The notes: generated from the sequence alone by a model not told the origin. DNA of 15,842 bases from Pelotomaculum sp. UBA1371 (GCA_002305915.1 DBRJ01000032.1:35624-51465); one strand, 5' to 3'; counted from the first letter of the stretch, positions 7,586 to 14,840 are shown. Program-made: numbers and translations.

Positions 7586-8866
7586 TTAGCATTCCCTGTA
7601 GTCGAATACCCTCTTGCTTTTCTTTTCGCTTCTCGGGAGAGATCCGTCCGGGACGGCCTCAGTGTCCACCAGGATACCGATGCAGGTTTTAATATTTTTG
7701 CGCAATCTTTCGGCAACGTCCTCCAGAGGCTGGTCTTTGGCGGCTTCGACTTTTACCAGAATATTGTCCTTGCCCTGGTCCCTGGTTACGATAAGCTGAT
7801 ACTCGCCGCCGGCCCCCTCTGTAATTTGCAGAACGTGGTCAACCTGGCCCGGGTAGATGTTTACTCCCTTGATTTTGATCATGTCGTCGGTGCGGCCCAG
7901 GACGCGTTCGTGCATGGGGTAGGGACTTCCGCAGCGGCATTGGCCGGGGATGATCCGTGTGATATCCCGGGTGCGGTAGCGCAAAAGGGGCATGCCCTCT
8001 TTGGTCAGAGTGGTGACAACCAGCTCGCCTTCCTCACCCGGAGGAAGCTGCCGGCCGCTGAAGGGATCGACAACCTCAAAGAGGAGGTGATCGTGCCAGT
8101 AATGCAGGCCGCAGTGCTCGGGGCAGTCGATAGAGATGCCGGGGCCGTATATTTCCGTGAGACCGTAGATATCGAAGGTCTCGATGCCCAGGAGTTCTTC
8201 AATTCTTGCGCGGGTTTTCTCTCCCCAGCGCTCCGAACCGAAGATCCCGATGCGGAGTTTAATCCGGTCACGCAGACCCTGTCTGGTTACTTCCTCGGCC
8301 AGGAGCAGGGCGTAAGAAGAGGTGGCGGTCAAAACGGTTGTCTGGAGATCGATCATCATCTCGATTTGTTTTCGAGTATTGCCGGGGCCGGTGGGGATAG
8401 CCAAAGCGCCGAGGCGCTCCACCCCGGCCTGAAAGCCGATACCCGCGGTCCACAGGCCGTAGCCCGGCGTTACCTGGACGCGGTCCCTGGCGGTAACACC
8501 GGTCATGGCCATACAGCGGGCCATCATTTCCGCCCAGGTGGACACGTCATAGGCCGTATAAGGCACAATTACGGGCTTGCCGGTAGTGCCGGAGGAGGAG
8601 TGGATCCGGACCACCTGTTCTTCGGGGGCTGCCATAAGTCCCAGGGGGTAGCCTGTGCGCAGTTCTTCCTTGGTCGTGAAGGGAAGGCGTCCCAGGTCGT
8701 CCAGGGACTTCACGCTTTCCGGACCAACCCCAGCTTCGTCCAGTTTTTTCTTGTAAAAGGGAGAGTTTTTATAAAGGTGCGGGACAAATTTCTGCAGCAT
8801 TTTTTCCTGGTAGTAAAAAATTTGGTCCAGGCTGAAGGGTTCATGTTTGCTCAGTTTCAGGGCCAT
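7586..8866 (-). CDS. paaK: Phenylacetate-CoA ligase-family enzyme (arylacetate-CoA ligase)
   Basis: A 426-residue AMP-forming ligase of the ANL superfamily that activates arylacetates (phenylacetate, possibly indoleacetate) to CoA thioesters. Visible motifs are the ATP-binding loop HSSSGTTGKPVIV near residue 87, YGLTEIYGPG near 232, RYRTRD near 295 and the hinge/C-terminal block GRTDDMIKIKGVNIYPGQ near 321-338. The length is normal for PaaK. I prefer the ATG at 8866, with GGAGGT 9 nt upstream, over the TTG at 8872, which would sit only 3 nt from the same ribosome site. It follows iorB with 2 nt between the iorB stop and this ATG, so it is the third gene of the unit. Pairing with iorAB fits the substrate logic: IorAB makes or uses arylacetyl-CoA and this enzyme links it to the free arylacetate. 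Exact substrate unknown. Confidence 0.92.
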   Translation of the reverse strand: MALKLSKHEPFSLDQIFYYQEKMLQKFVPHLYKNSPFYKKKLDEAGVGPESVKSLDDLGRLPFTTKEELRTGYPLGLMAAPEEQVVRIHSSSGTTGKPVIVPYTAYDVSTWAEMMARCMAMTGVTARDRVQVTPGYGLWTAGIGFQAGVERLGALAIPTGPGNTRKQIEMMIDLQTTVLTATSSYALLLAEEVTRQGLRDRIKLRIGIFGSERWGEKTRARIEELLGIETFDIYGLTEIYGPGISIDCPEHCGLHYWHDHLLFEVVDPFSGRQLPPGEEGELVVTTLTKEGMPLLRYRTRDITRIIPGQCRCGSPYPMHERVLGRTDDMIKIKGVNIYPGQVDHVLQITEGAGGEYQLIVTRDQGKDNILVKVEAAKDQPLEDVAERLRKNIKTCIGILVDTEAVPDGSLPRSEKKSKRVFDYREC

Positions 8867-8868
8867 TT

Positions 8869-9459
8869 TCAAGCCACCTCCATGGCTGCGCGTCCGGTTT
8901 CAAAGGCGCGCCGGTTTAATTCCAAAAATTGTCCGGGGACAAAGCGCAGGATCGCCTGGAGCATTTGGTCCGAACCGAAAGGCAGCCCCGGGAGAGTCGA
9001 AAGGGCGCCCAGGATGACCACGTTGCCGGTCCTGGCATGGCCTGCCCGGCGGGACAGTTCTTCCAGGTCGAGAAAAAACACTTTGCCGGCCTGTTTTTTA
9101 ATGTAATTTGTGATGGCCTCCCGGTCGTAGGTGGACAGGCCCAGCTGGACGGTGGCGGGGACAATGGTTGTAGTACCAGTCAGGACAATTCCGCCCGGCT
9201 TTAATTTGTTAAGTGCCCGGGCTGTTTCGGCAAGCTCCAGCCCCAGCAGGAAATCAGCCCTCCGGTCCGGGATGATGGCGCCGTATAGCTCTTCACCGAT
9301 CCGGACATGGCTGACCACCGAGCCTTCGCGCTGGGCCATGCCGATTACTTCCGAGGTGCGCACGGCCAGACCCCGTTCCATGGCCGTCAGGGCCAGGGCC
9401 CGGGATGCCAGTACAGAACCCTGCCCGCCGACGCCGCTGATTAAGATATCCAGATTCAT
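8869..9459 (-). CDS. iorB: Indolepyruvate ferredoxin oxidoreductase, beta subunit
   Basis: A 196-residue subunit of the oxygen-sensitive enzyme that oxidatively decarboxylates indolepyruvate and other aryl pyruvates to arylacetyl-CoA, reducing ferredoxin; the reaction is reversible. The protein begins MNLDILISGVGGQGSV, the glycine-rich start typical of the 2-oxoacid:ferredoxin oxidoreductase gamma-type domain, and contains TSEVIGMAQREGSVVSHVRI, also characteristic of the family. The length is standard. The ATG at 9459 overlaps the iorA stop as ATGA and has GGAGGG 6 nt upstream, indicating translational coupling to iorA. It partners with IorA in the cytoplasm. Confidence 0.95.
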   Translation of the reverse strand: MNLDILISGVGGQGSVLASRALALTAMERGLAVRTSEVIGMAQREGSVVSHVRIGEELYGAIIPDRRADFLLGLELAETARALNKLKPGGIVLTGTTTIVPATVQLGLSTYDREAITNYIKKQAGKVFFLDLEELSRRAGHARTGNVVILGALSTLPGLPFGSDQMLQAILRFVPGQFLELNRRAFETGRAAMEVA

Positions 9460-11270
9460 CTTGCTCCCTCCCTGATAGCGTTAGACGGGCAAATCTGCGC
9501 GCAGATACCGCACCCGTAACAGTTTTGAGTTATCTCCGGCCTTCCCTCCGGCCTGCCGATGGCCGGGCAGCCCGGGTCTTCAAGGCACAGGCCGCATTCC
9601 GTGCAGAGCTGATGGTCGATTAGATAAGATTTTTGCTTCTTAGACAGGGCGATGCACTCCCGTTTCATAATCACCACGGCGGGTCCGGGATATTCCATGG
9701 CCGCCCTGGCTGCATTGATGGAAGCTTCCAGGTCGTAAGGGTCGACTTCCCGGACAAATTCCACCCCGCATGCCTCTACAAGCCGGGCGATATCCACCGG
9801 TATGCCCTGTTCCCCGGTAGCGGTACGGCCTACGCCCGGGTGAGGCTGGTGCCCGGTCATGGCGGTAGTGCGGTTGTCCAGGACGACCAGGGTAACATTT
9901 GCCCTGTTGTAAACCGCGTTGATCAGACCGGTGATGCCGCTGTGAAAGAAGGTGGAATCACCCACAAAGGCCACCTGCCTGCGGTTGGGTTCCGCCCTGT
10001 GCAGTCCGGCAGCGATGGAGATGCCGGCGCCCATACAGAGGCAGGTGTCTACCGCGTTCAAGGGTGCCATTACCCCCAGGGTATAGCAGCCGATGTCACC
10101 CGAAAAGATTGCGTCCGTTCCCCTGGCCGCCTCTTTAAAAGCATAAAAGGAGGCGCGGTGCGGACAACCGGCACAGAGTACGGGCGGGCGTAGGGGCAGT
10201 TCCGGGGCGCCTGCTGTCGCCTCCGGCACTGCAGAAGCTGTTTCTAAAAATTTTCCCAGGATAGTTTTTACTTTATCAGTGTCCAGTTCCCCTTCCCGGG
10301 GCACCAGGCGGTCGTTTTTGCCGGATATGCCTGTGATCATTTTGTTGCGCCAGGCCAGGGCTATGACCTGGTCCTCCACGGCGGGTTCCTGCTCCTCAAC
10401 CACAAGGACCCTTTTGACCCTGGTCAGGAAATCCAGTACCGGCCTTACGGGCAGGGGGTAGGGAGTGCCGATTTTCAGGACGGGGATCTTCAGCCAGGAT
10501 AAATTCAGGGCTTCCCTGACGTAATTATAACTGACGCCGCAGGCGATGACCCCGGCTTCAGCCTGCTCATGCTCACCTTCAAGATTAATCAACCGGTTGA
10601 ATCCCGACTCTTCCAACAGCTCCCGGGCCACTTCCTGCTGTTGATTCAGCCAGGCGTGCCGGCGCAGGGCCAGGCCGGGCAGGATAACCCAGTTGGGACT
10701 TTTCTCAAAGCCGGAAGCGGGGCGGGGTCTTTCCGTAACTTCCGCCAGTTCGATATCCTGACAGGCATGGCAGGTCCGGGTGGTGGGCCGCAGGATTACC
10801 GGCAGGCTAAGCTTTTCCGACAGTTCAAAGGCGTATTTGGCCATTTCTCTGGCCTCGGCCGGGGTTGCCGGGTCAAGGACGGGAAGCCCGGCAAAACGGG
10901 CAAAGATCCGGGTGTCCTGTTCGTTCTGGGAACTGTGGGGTCCCGGGTCATCCGCCACAACCAGCACGAGTCCGCCCTTGATGCCGATGTAGGCCAGGGT
11001 CATCAGCGGGTCGGCCGCCACGTTGAGTCCCACCTGCTTCATGGTGACGATGGCCCGGGCACCGGCGTAGGAAGCACCGGCGGCTACTTCGAGGGCAGCT
11101 TTTTCGTTGATTGACCATTCCACGTAAAAACCCTTTTCCAACGCCAGGCGGGCCAGAGTTGAGAGGACCTCGGAAGACGGCGTGCCGGGGTAGCCGGTTG
11201 CGACCTGCACACCTGCTTCAACAGCGCCGTATGCAATTGCTTCATTGCCCATCAATAGTTTTAAGTTCAA
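9456..11270 (-). CDS. iorA: Indolepyruvate ferredoxin oxidoreductase, alpha subunit
   Basis: A 604-residue catalytic subunit with thiamine diphosphate and two [4Fe-4S] clusters. The N-terminal pyrimidine-binding part includes GNEAIAYGAVEAGVQVATGYPGTPSSE (split here: GNEAIAYGA, then GYPGTPSSE). The TPP-binding part has CAGCPHRASF, GDIGCYTLG near 390, VGDSTFFHSGITG near 435 and LDNRTTAMTGHQPHPG. The C-terminal ferredoxin domain has Cys 556, 559, 562 and 568 for one cluster and Cys 584, 587, 590 and 594 for the other. The start is TTG at 11270, with a strong AGGAGG (11278-11283) 7 nt upstream. It heads iorA-iorB-paaK. A strong intrinsic terminator lies between its candidate promoter and its ribosome site, so expression is likely controlled by attenuation. 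Physiological direction (aromatic amino-acid breakdown versus salvage of aryl acids) cannot be read from the protein. Confidence 0.96.
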   Translation of the reverse strand: MNLKLLMGNEAIAYGAVEAGVQVATGYPGTPSSEVLSTLARLALEKGFYVEWSINEKAALEVAAGASYAGARAIVTMKQVGLNVAADPLMTLAYIGIKGGLVLVVADDPGPHSSQNEQDTRIFARFAGLPVLDPATPAEAREMAKYAFELSEKLSLPVILRPTTRTCHACQDIELAEVTERPRPASGFEKSPNWVILPGLALRRHAWLNQQQEVARELLEESGFNRLINLEGEHEQAEAGVIACGVSYNYVREALNLSWLKIPVLKIGTPYPLPVRPVLDFLTRVKRVLVVEEQEPAVEDQVIALAWRNKMITGISGKNDRLVPREGELDTDKVKTILGKFLETASAVPEATAGAPELPLRPPVLCAGCPHRASFYAFKEAARGTDAIFSGDIGCYTLGVMAPLNAVDTCLCMGAGISIAAGLHRAEPNRRQVAFVGDSTFFHSGITGLINAVYNRANVTLVVLDNRTTAMTGHQPHPGVGRTATGEQGIPVDIARLVEACGVEFVREVDPYDLEASINAARAAMEYPGPAVVIMKRECIALSKKQKSYLIDHQLCTECGLCLEDPGCPAIGRPEGRPEITQNCYGCGICAQICPSNAIREGAR

Positions 11271-11289
11271 TTCCGTTCCTCCTGTAAGG

Positions 11290-11320
11290 TAACAAAATAA
11301 AAACGGGCAAAGAGCCCGTT
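11290..11320 (-). terminator. Intrinsic terminator (attenuator) in the iorA leader
   Basis: In minus-strand RNA, AACGGGC (11314-11320) pairs perfectly with GCCCGUU (11302-11308) around a UCUUU loop and is followed by a U-rich tail of about ten U in thirteen bases. This is a strong intrinsic terminator. It ends about 7 nt before the iorA ribosome site (AGGAGG at 11278-11283), which leaves no room for a promoter downstream. Any transcript of iorA must pass through it, so it should act as a regulated attenuator as well as a possible end for ecfT read-through. The loop-proximal GCUCU could pair with AGAGC at 11362-11366 as a 5-bp antiterminator (inference). Confidence 0.85.
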
Positions 11321-11352
11321 GTTAATTAAACCATCTCCTCTGGTGGATCAAT

Positions 11353-11387
11353 CTAGGCTAAGCTCTACTAAGTAAAACTCTCAGCTT
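11353..11387 (-). promoter_or_regulatory. Cluster of UAG/GAG triplets in the iorA leader, possible TRAP-type site
   Basis: Four triplets stand in a row with exact 2-nt spacers in the leader RNA: UAG (11368-11370), GAG (11363-11365), UAG (11358-11360) and UAG (11353-11355). Further triplets lie upstream: overlapping GAGs at 11378-11382, AAG at 11385-11387, and UAG-GAG at 11433-11440. Two adjacent GAGs follow at 11335-11340. TRAP binds repeated (G/U)AG separated by 2-3 nt. This cluster is shorter and less regular than the one before trpP, so it is a candidate only. Confidence 0.4.
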
Positions 11388-11459
11388 TTAAAATTTTTGT
11401 CGTGAATCTCTGATCGCCATAATGCTGCTTTTCTCAACTAAATATGCCTGTTTTTTTAT

Positions 11460-11489
11460 ATTCTAGCACAGGAGGCATGAACTTGTCAC
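11460..11489 (-). promoter_or_regulatory. Candidate promoter of the iorA-iorB-paaK unit
   Basis: On the minus strand, GTGACA (11484-11489; 5 of 6 to TTGACA) is followed after 18 nt by TAGAAT (11460-11465; 5 of 6 to TATAAT), just after the ecfT stop. It predicts a leader of about 180 nt that includes the triplet cluster and the terminator. Read-through from the ecf genes is an alternative source of iorA transcripts. Confidence 0.55.
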
Positions 11490-11504
11490 GAGTCTTTTCC
11501 AACC

Positions 11505-12296
11505 TTACATTAATCCGTAGCCGGCCAGGCGCGCAGCCGCGCTGCCAACCAGGAGCAGGGCCAGGAGCACGGACAGGCCGTAATCGGCAACGCCCATTTT
11601 GGCTTCCCGGAGACAGGTTCGAAGGCCGCCGCTGTAACCTCTGGTTTCCATAGCCATGGCCAGTTGGTCCGCCTTGTTTAAAGAGAGCAGCACCAGCGGC
11701 ACCGCCACCGGGGCGTAGGCCCTGATCTTTTTGACGGGGTTCCATCCCTCCACGGCGTAGGCCCGGGCCTGCTGTGCTTCGCTGACCTGGCGGACCTCGC
11801 TGAAGAAAGCCGGTATAAAGCGCAGGGCGGTCATGAACATAAAGGCGTAGTCGTAAGGGACCTTCAGCTTCTCCACCAGGGTCAGGACAATGTCCCGGGT
11901 GCGGGTGGTGGCCAGGAAGATCAGGAAACTTAAGACCAGAGCCATCATCCGGGCAGCCATGGCTATGCCGGAGAGAAGCCCCGGGCCGGTAACGGCCAGG
12001 CGGTTAGAAACGGGAACCAGGTAAAACAACACCTGGCCCTGGCCGTAAAAAAGGGCCTGGATCAGCAGCAGGATCAGGGCAAAGACAGTGAGCCCCGCTG
12101 CGGCAGGAAGCAAACTTCTCAAAACCCCGGCGGCAGCAGCAACAAGCAGGACGGAGGCCAGCAGCGCCAGCAGGTAGCGGTAATCGTTAAAGAGGAGTCC
12201 CACCCCCAGGATAGAAAGCGCCCAGATCATTTTGGTCAGTGGGTTCAGGCGGTGGATGGGGGAGTTCCTGGAAATATATTCAGCTACAGCAGCCAA
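11505..12296 (-). CDS. ecfT: ECF transporter transmembrane component EcfT
   Basis: The membrane coupling subunit of an energy-coupling-factor importer, 263 residues. Hydrophobic segments occur near the N-terminus (IWALSILGVGLLF, YLLALLASVLLVAAA), in the centre (TVFALILLLIQALF, LVLSFLIFLA) and at the C-terminus (YGLSVLLALLLVG). The two cytoplasmic coupling motifs that dock in the ATPases are AQQARAYAVEG and METRGYSGG. The N-terminal NSPIHRLNPLTK block is characteristic of EcfT. I prefer the TTG at 12296, with GAGGAG 8 nt upstream; a GTG at 12305 is possible but directly abuts the ribosome site. The gene overlaps the end of ecfA2, so the ecf genes are translationally coupled. Encoded in the same unit as a tryptophan S-component, it probably serves TrpP, although sharing with other S-components elsewhere in the genome is possible. 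Confidence 0.92.
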   Translation of the reverse strand: MAAVAEYISRNSPIHRLNPLTKMIWALSILGVGLLFNDYRYLLALLASVLLVAAAAGVLRSLLPAAAGLTVFALILLLIQALFYGQGQVLFYLVPVSNRLAVTGPGLLSGIAMAARMMALVLSFLIFLATTRTRDIVLTLVEKLKVPYDYAFMFMTALRFIPAFFSEVRQVSEAQQARAYAVEGWNPVKKIRAYAPVAVPLVLLSLNKADQLAMAMETRGYSGGLRTCLREAKMGVADYGLSVLLALLLVGSAAARLAGYGLM

Positions 12297-13128
12297 TTTT
12301 CTCACTCCTCATTTTTACCAGCAGTTCATACAGCTCCCGCACCCCCAGCACATCAGGCGGTATGGAGTGCCGGCCCAGGCACCGGGCCAGGTTTGTGATC
12401 TGGGGCGGGCGCAGGTAGGTTTTTTTGAGTATCTCCGGAGCGGCAAAGACCGAACGGACATCTCCGTCCGCCAGGATTTCGCCCCGGCAGAGCACCAGTA
12501 CCCGCCTGGCGTACCGGGCCACCAGGGACATGTCGTGGGTGATGAAAATGATCGTATGGCCGTTTTCGTTCAGCTTCCTGACTATTTCCATAATCTGCAC
12601 CGACTCCCGGAAGTCCTGCCCGGTGGTGGGTTCATCCAGGACAATGGTTTCGGTCTGCATGGCCAGTACCGAGGCCAGGGCGATACGCTGCCGCTGTCCC
12701 TTGCTCAGGTTGAAGGGGTAGGTCCGGCAATGCTCCGTCAGGCCCACGGCTTCCAGAGCGGCGGCTGTGCGTTCCTCAATCTCCCGCCGGGAAAGACGGA
12801 GGTTCCTGAGGCCGAAGGCCACTTCCCTGGCCACCGTATCATGAAAAATCTGGTGGTCGGGGTTCTGAAAGACAAACCCCACCTTCCGGGCAAGCTCAGA
12901 TACCTTCATTGAAGTTGTATCAATACCGTCAATGTAAACCTTGCCCGACGAAGGCCTGTGCAGGCCGTTGAAGTGCTTGGCCAGGGTGGTCTTGCCGGCC
13001 CCGTTCTGTCCGATGAGGGCAATACACTCGCCCTTGCCTGTTTCAAAGGAGATGTTTTTCAGCACCGGCTGACCGGAACCGTAGTGGTAGGTCAGCTTTT
13101 CTACTTTGATCCGGGCTTTCCTTTGCAT
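12280..13128 (-). CDS. ecfA2: ECF transporter ATP-binding protein EcfA2
   Basis: One of two ABC ATPases powering the ECF importer, 282 residues, cytoplasmic and membrane-associated through EcfT. Motifs: Walker A GQNGAGKTT near residue 40, Q-loop FVFQNPDHQIF near 87, signature LSKGQRQR near 142 (Lys in place of the usual Gly), Walker B IVLDEPTTGQD near 163 and switch histidine ITHD near 197. The C-terminal extension after about residue 225 is typical of ECF ATPases. The ATG at 13128 follows the ecfA1 stop by 4 nt and has GGAGGTGA upstream. All ATP-hydrolysis residues are intact in this subunit, unlike ecfA1, whose switch histidine is replaced. Confidence 0.93.
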   Translation of the reverse strand: MQRKARIKVEKLTYHYGSGQPVLKNISFETGKGECIALIGQNGAGKTTLAKHFNGLHRPSSGKVYIDGIDTTSMKVSELARKVGFVFQNPDHQIFHDTVAREVAFGLRNLRLSRREIEERTAAALEAVGLTEHCRTYPFNLSKGQRQRIALASVLAMQTETIVLDEPTTGQDFRESVQIMEIVRKLNENGHTIIFITHDMSLVARYARRVLVLCRGEILADGDVRSVFAAPEILKKTYLRPPQITNLARCLGRHSIPPDVLGVRELYELLVKMRSEKIGCCS

Positions 13129-13132
13129 TGCC

Positions 13133-13984
13133 TCACCTCCGCAGTATGCTTTCCAGATATAGATGGCCCTCTTCCACCGTCAGGGGCAGGGTGCACCTTT
13201 CATAACCTCCCAGCAGTCCCGCCAGACGGGCCACCTGGGGTATTCTTACGCCTATTTGCTCCAGCTCCCGGCGCCTGGCAAAAACCTGCCGGGGTTCTCC
13301 CTCCAGGGCTATCCGGCCTTCGTTGAAGACCAGAATCCGATCGGCATAGGCAGCAAGCTGCTCTGTTTTTTGCTCCACCATGATTATGGTCATGCCGTGT
13401 TCTTTGTTTAAGAGGTTGAGGACCTGGAAAATTTCATCCGTACCTACCGGGTCCAGTTCGGAGGTGGGTTCATCCAGGACAAGAATTTCCGGGAGCATGG
13501 CCAGGGCGGCGGCTATGGCAACCCGCTGTTTTTCGCCCCCCGACAGATTCACCGTGGGGCGGTTGCGCAGTCCGGGGATACCGGCAAGTTCAAGGGCCTT
13601 CCCGATCCTTTGCTCGATTTCAGCGGGGGGAAAACCCAGGTTTTCCGGTCCAAAGGCCAGTTCCTGCTCCACCTCCGGGGAAATTATCTGTGCTTCCGGG
13701 TCCTGGAAGACGCTGCCCACCAGACGCGAGATCTGGGCGGGGCTCCGGTCGAAGATGGATGCTCCCCCCAGGCTGATCCTGCCCTGGCAGCTTCCCCCCT
13801 GGAAATGGGGAATGATTCCGTTCAGACAGTAGGTCAGGGTGCTTTTGCCCGCCCCGGTGGGGCCGGTAATTCCGATAAACTCCCCTTTTTCCACGCTGAT
13901 GTTAATCCCCTGCAGGGCAGGCTGCGCCGACCGGGGGTAGCTGAAGCTGAAGTTTTTAATTTGCAGCAGGGCCAAGGTAACCAT
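13133..13984 (-). CDS. ecfA1: ECF transporter ATP-binding protein EcfA1 with Gln in place of the switch His
   Basis: The second ABC ATPase of the importer, about 283 residues. Motifs: Walker A GPTGAGKST, Q-loop SVFQDPEAQI, signature LSGGEKQR, Walker B LVLDEPTSELDP. Where ABC ATPases have the switch histidine it reads IIMVEQKTEQL, with Gln instead of His. The frame is open up to an ATG at 14044, but that start has no clear ribosome site and would lie just after a large stem-loop. The ATG at 13984 (AGGA 4 nt before) or the TTG at 13975 (AAAGGA 8 nt before, giving MALLQIKNFSFSYP) agree better with family N-termini. It is the first of three tightly packed ecf genes and follows trpP after about 150 nt. 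Confidence 0.92.
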   Translation of the reverse strand: MVTLALLQIKNFSFSYPRSAQPALQGINISVEKGEFIGITGPTGAGKSTLTYCLNGIIPHFQGGSCQGRISLGGASIFDRSPAQISRLVGSVFQDPEAQIISPEVEQELAFGPENLGFPPAEIEQRIGKALELAGIPGLRNRPTVNLSGGEKQRVAIAAALAMLPEILVLDEPTSELDPVGTDEIFQVLNLLNKEHGMTIIMVEQKTEQLAAYADRILVFNEGRIALEGEPRQVFARRRELEQIGVRIPQVARLAGLLGGYERCTLPLTVEEGHLYLESILRR

Positions 13985-14049
13985 CCTTTCCTGTGAATAA
14001 TGGCGTTTATTTGCGGCAGCGGTAAAATTTCCGGATTGCTTCATTCCCT

Positions 14050-14090
14050 GCGCCTGCCCGGAAAAGGAAATTCCTGTTCAGGGCAGGCGC
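14050..14090 (-). repeat. 10-bp perfect stem-loop between trpP and ecfA1
   Basis: GCGCCTGCCC (14050-14059) and GGGCAGGCGC (14081-14090) form a perfect, very GC-rich 10-bp inverted repeat with a 21-nt loop. The loop itself holds a small palindrome, AGGAAATTCCT (14065-14075). On the minus strand no U tract follows, so it is not a standard terminator for trpP. It may stabilise the upstream trpP message, mark an RNA-processing site, or tune expression between the S-component and the energizing module (inference). Confidence 0.7.
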
Positions 14091-14132
14091 CATTTCTTTA
14101 AAACCCAGGCATAAGCTAATTACCCCTGTTCT

Positions 14133-14699
14133 CTAGAGCCGTAAAAATCTCTTGGCGGGTGCATAGAGAATTTGAACCAGCACGGTATTAATCGCGGTAA
14201 CCGGAAGGACCACTGCAACAAAGGCCGTCTCCATGGCAAGAAAAAGCTTTTCCGGCGGGAGATTCAGGGCAAACTTGAAGTTCAGGGTGATGTACAGGGT
14301 CCCGCTGACCAGGGTGCCGATAATTGTGGCCAGGGCCGGCTTGAAGGAATAACCGCCCCGGGCCGGGGCCGGCAGGTAGAGTACGGTCAGGGCGCAGGCC
14401 AGTGCCCCGGCGGGCTCGCTGACCAGATTCAGGTAGGGGATGGGAGACTTGGAAAACATCATGGCCACGGCTCCGCCCACCAGGCCGATGCCGACGGCGC
14501 CGCCGGGGTTGGGACGGATCAGGAGAATGGCCAGGCAGTACATGGCGATGACGAAATTTGGCGTGATCCCGGCTATGGGCGGGGTGAACATACGCAGTAC
14601 GGCCCCAATGGCAATGAGTACCGCCACCAGCGCCAGCTGTTTGGAGCGGGCCATGCGGCCTTCGTTTATTTGCGTTGAAAGGGATTGCGTTTCAAGCAT
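14133..14699 (-). CDS. trpP: Tryptophan ECF transporter S-component TrpP
   Basis: A small, very hydrophobic substrate-binding membrane protein of 188 residues (173 if the internal Met at residue 16 is the true start). It has about five to six membrane segments, for example LALVAVLIAIGAVLRMF, FVIAMYCLAILLI and VGIGLVGGAVAMMF. The MARSKQLALVAVLIAIGAVL start followed by PPIAGITPNF fits the TrpP group of ECF S-components. The leader independently supports tryptophan as the substrate, because it carries eleven TRAP-type triplets, and B. subtilis trpP is a known TRAP target. GAGGAGG (14712-14718) lies 12 nt before the ATG at 14699, a rather long spacing. It is transcribed towards ecfA1-ecfA2-ecfT. 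Other aromatic substrates cannot be excluded from sequence alone. Confidence 0.85.
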   Translation of the reverse strand: MLETQSLSTQINEGRMARSKQLALVAVLIAIGAVLRMFTPPIAGITPNFVIAMYCLAILLIRPNPGGAVGIGLVGGAVAMMFSKSPIPYLNLVSEPAGALACALTVLYLPAPARGGYSFKPALATIIGTLVSGTLYITLNFKFALNLPPEKLFLAMETAFVAVVLPVTAINTVLVQILYAPAKRFLRL

Positions 14700-14796
14700 T
14701 GCGCTATAAAACCTCCTCGACTTACAGGTGTTTTTGCTTTGCTAATTTGCAGTTTAAGTTTGCAACAACAGGGGATTTCACTTGAACAACAACAAA

Positions 14797-14819
14797 GACC
14801 GGGCATTTTGAGCCCGGTC
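14797..14819 (-). terminator. Terminator-like hairpin in the trpP leader (attenuator candidate)
   Basis: In minus-strand RNA, GACCGGGC (14812-14819) pairs perfectly over 8 bp with GCCCGGUC (14797-14804) around a 7-nt loop and is followed by UUUGUUGUUGUU, a U-rich but interrupted tail. It lies 22 nt beyond the TRAP-type triplets and about 97 nt before the trpP ATG, and is placed to act as a leader attenuator. The GGCUC at its 5' side (14810-14814) could pair with GAGCC inside the triplet array (14849-14853), a possible antiterminator that bound TRAP would disrupt. Confidence 0.65.
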
Positions 14820-14840
14820 CTGCAGGACGGAAATAAAAAA

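Noticed and set aside
7826..9106. 426-codon open frame on the plus strand across paaK and iorB
   Set aside because: It spans two well-supported genes on the other strand, and its translation has no recognisable domain; it is a GC-driven shadow.
11270..11465. T-box riboswitch in the iorA leader
   Set aside because: A terminator is present, but I find no T-box consensus (AGGGTGG...ACCGCG) and the leader is short for a T-box; the triplets fit TRAP better.
14050..14090. Intrinsic terminator of trpP
   Set aside because: The stem is strong, but the minus-strand RNA after it reads AGGGAAUG with no U run, so it is listed as a stem-loop instead.
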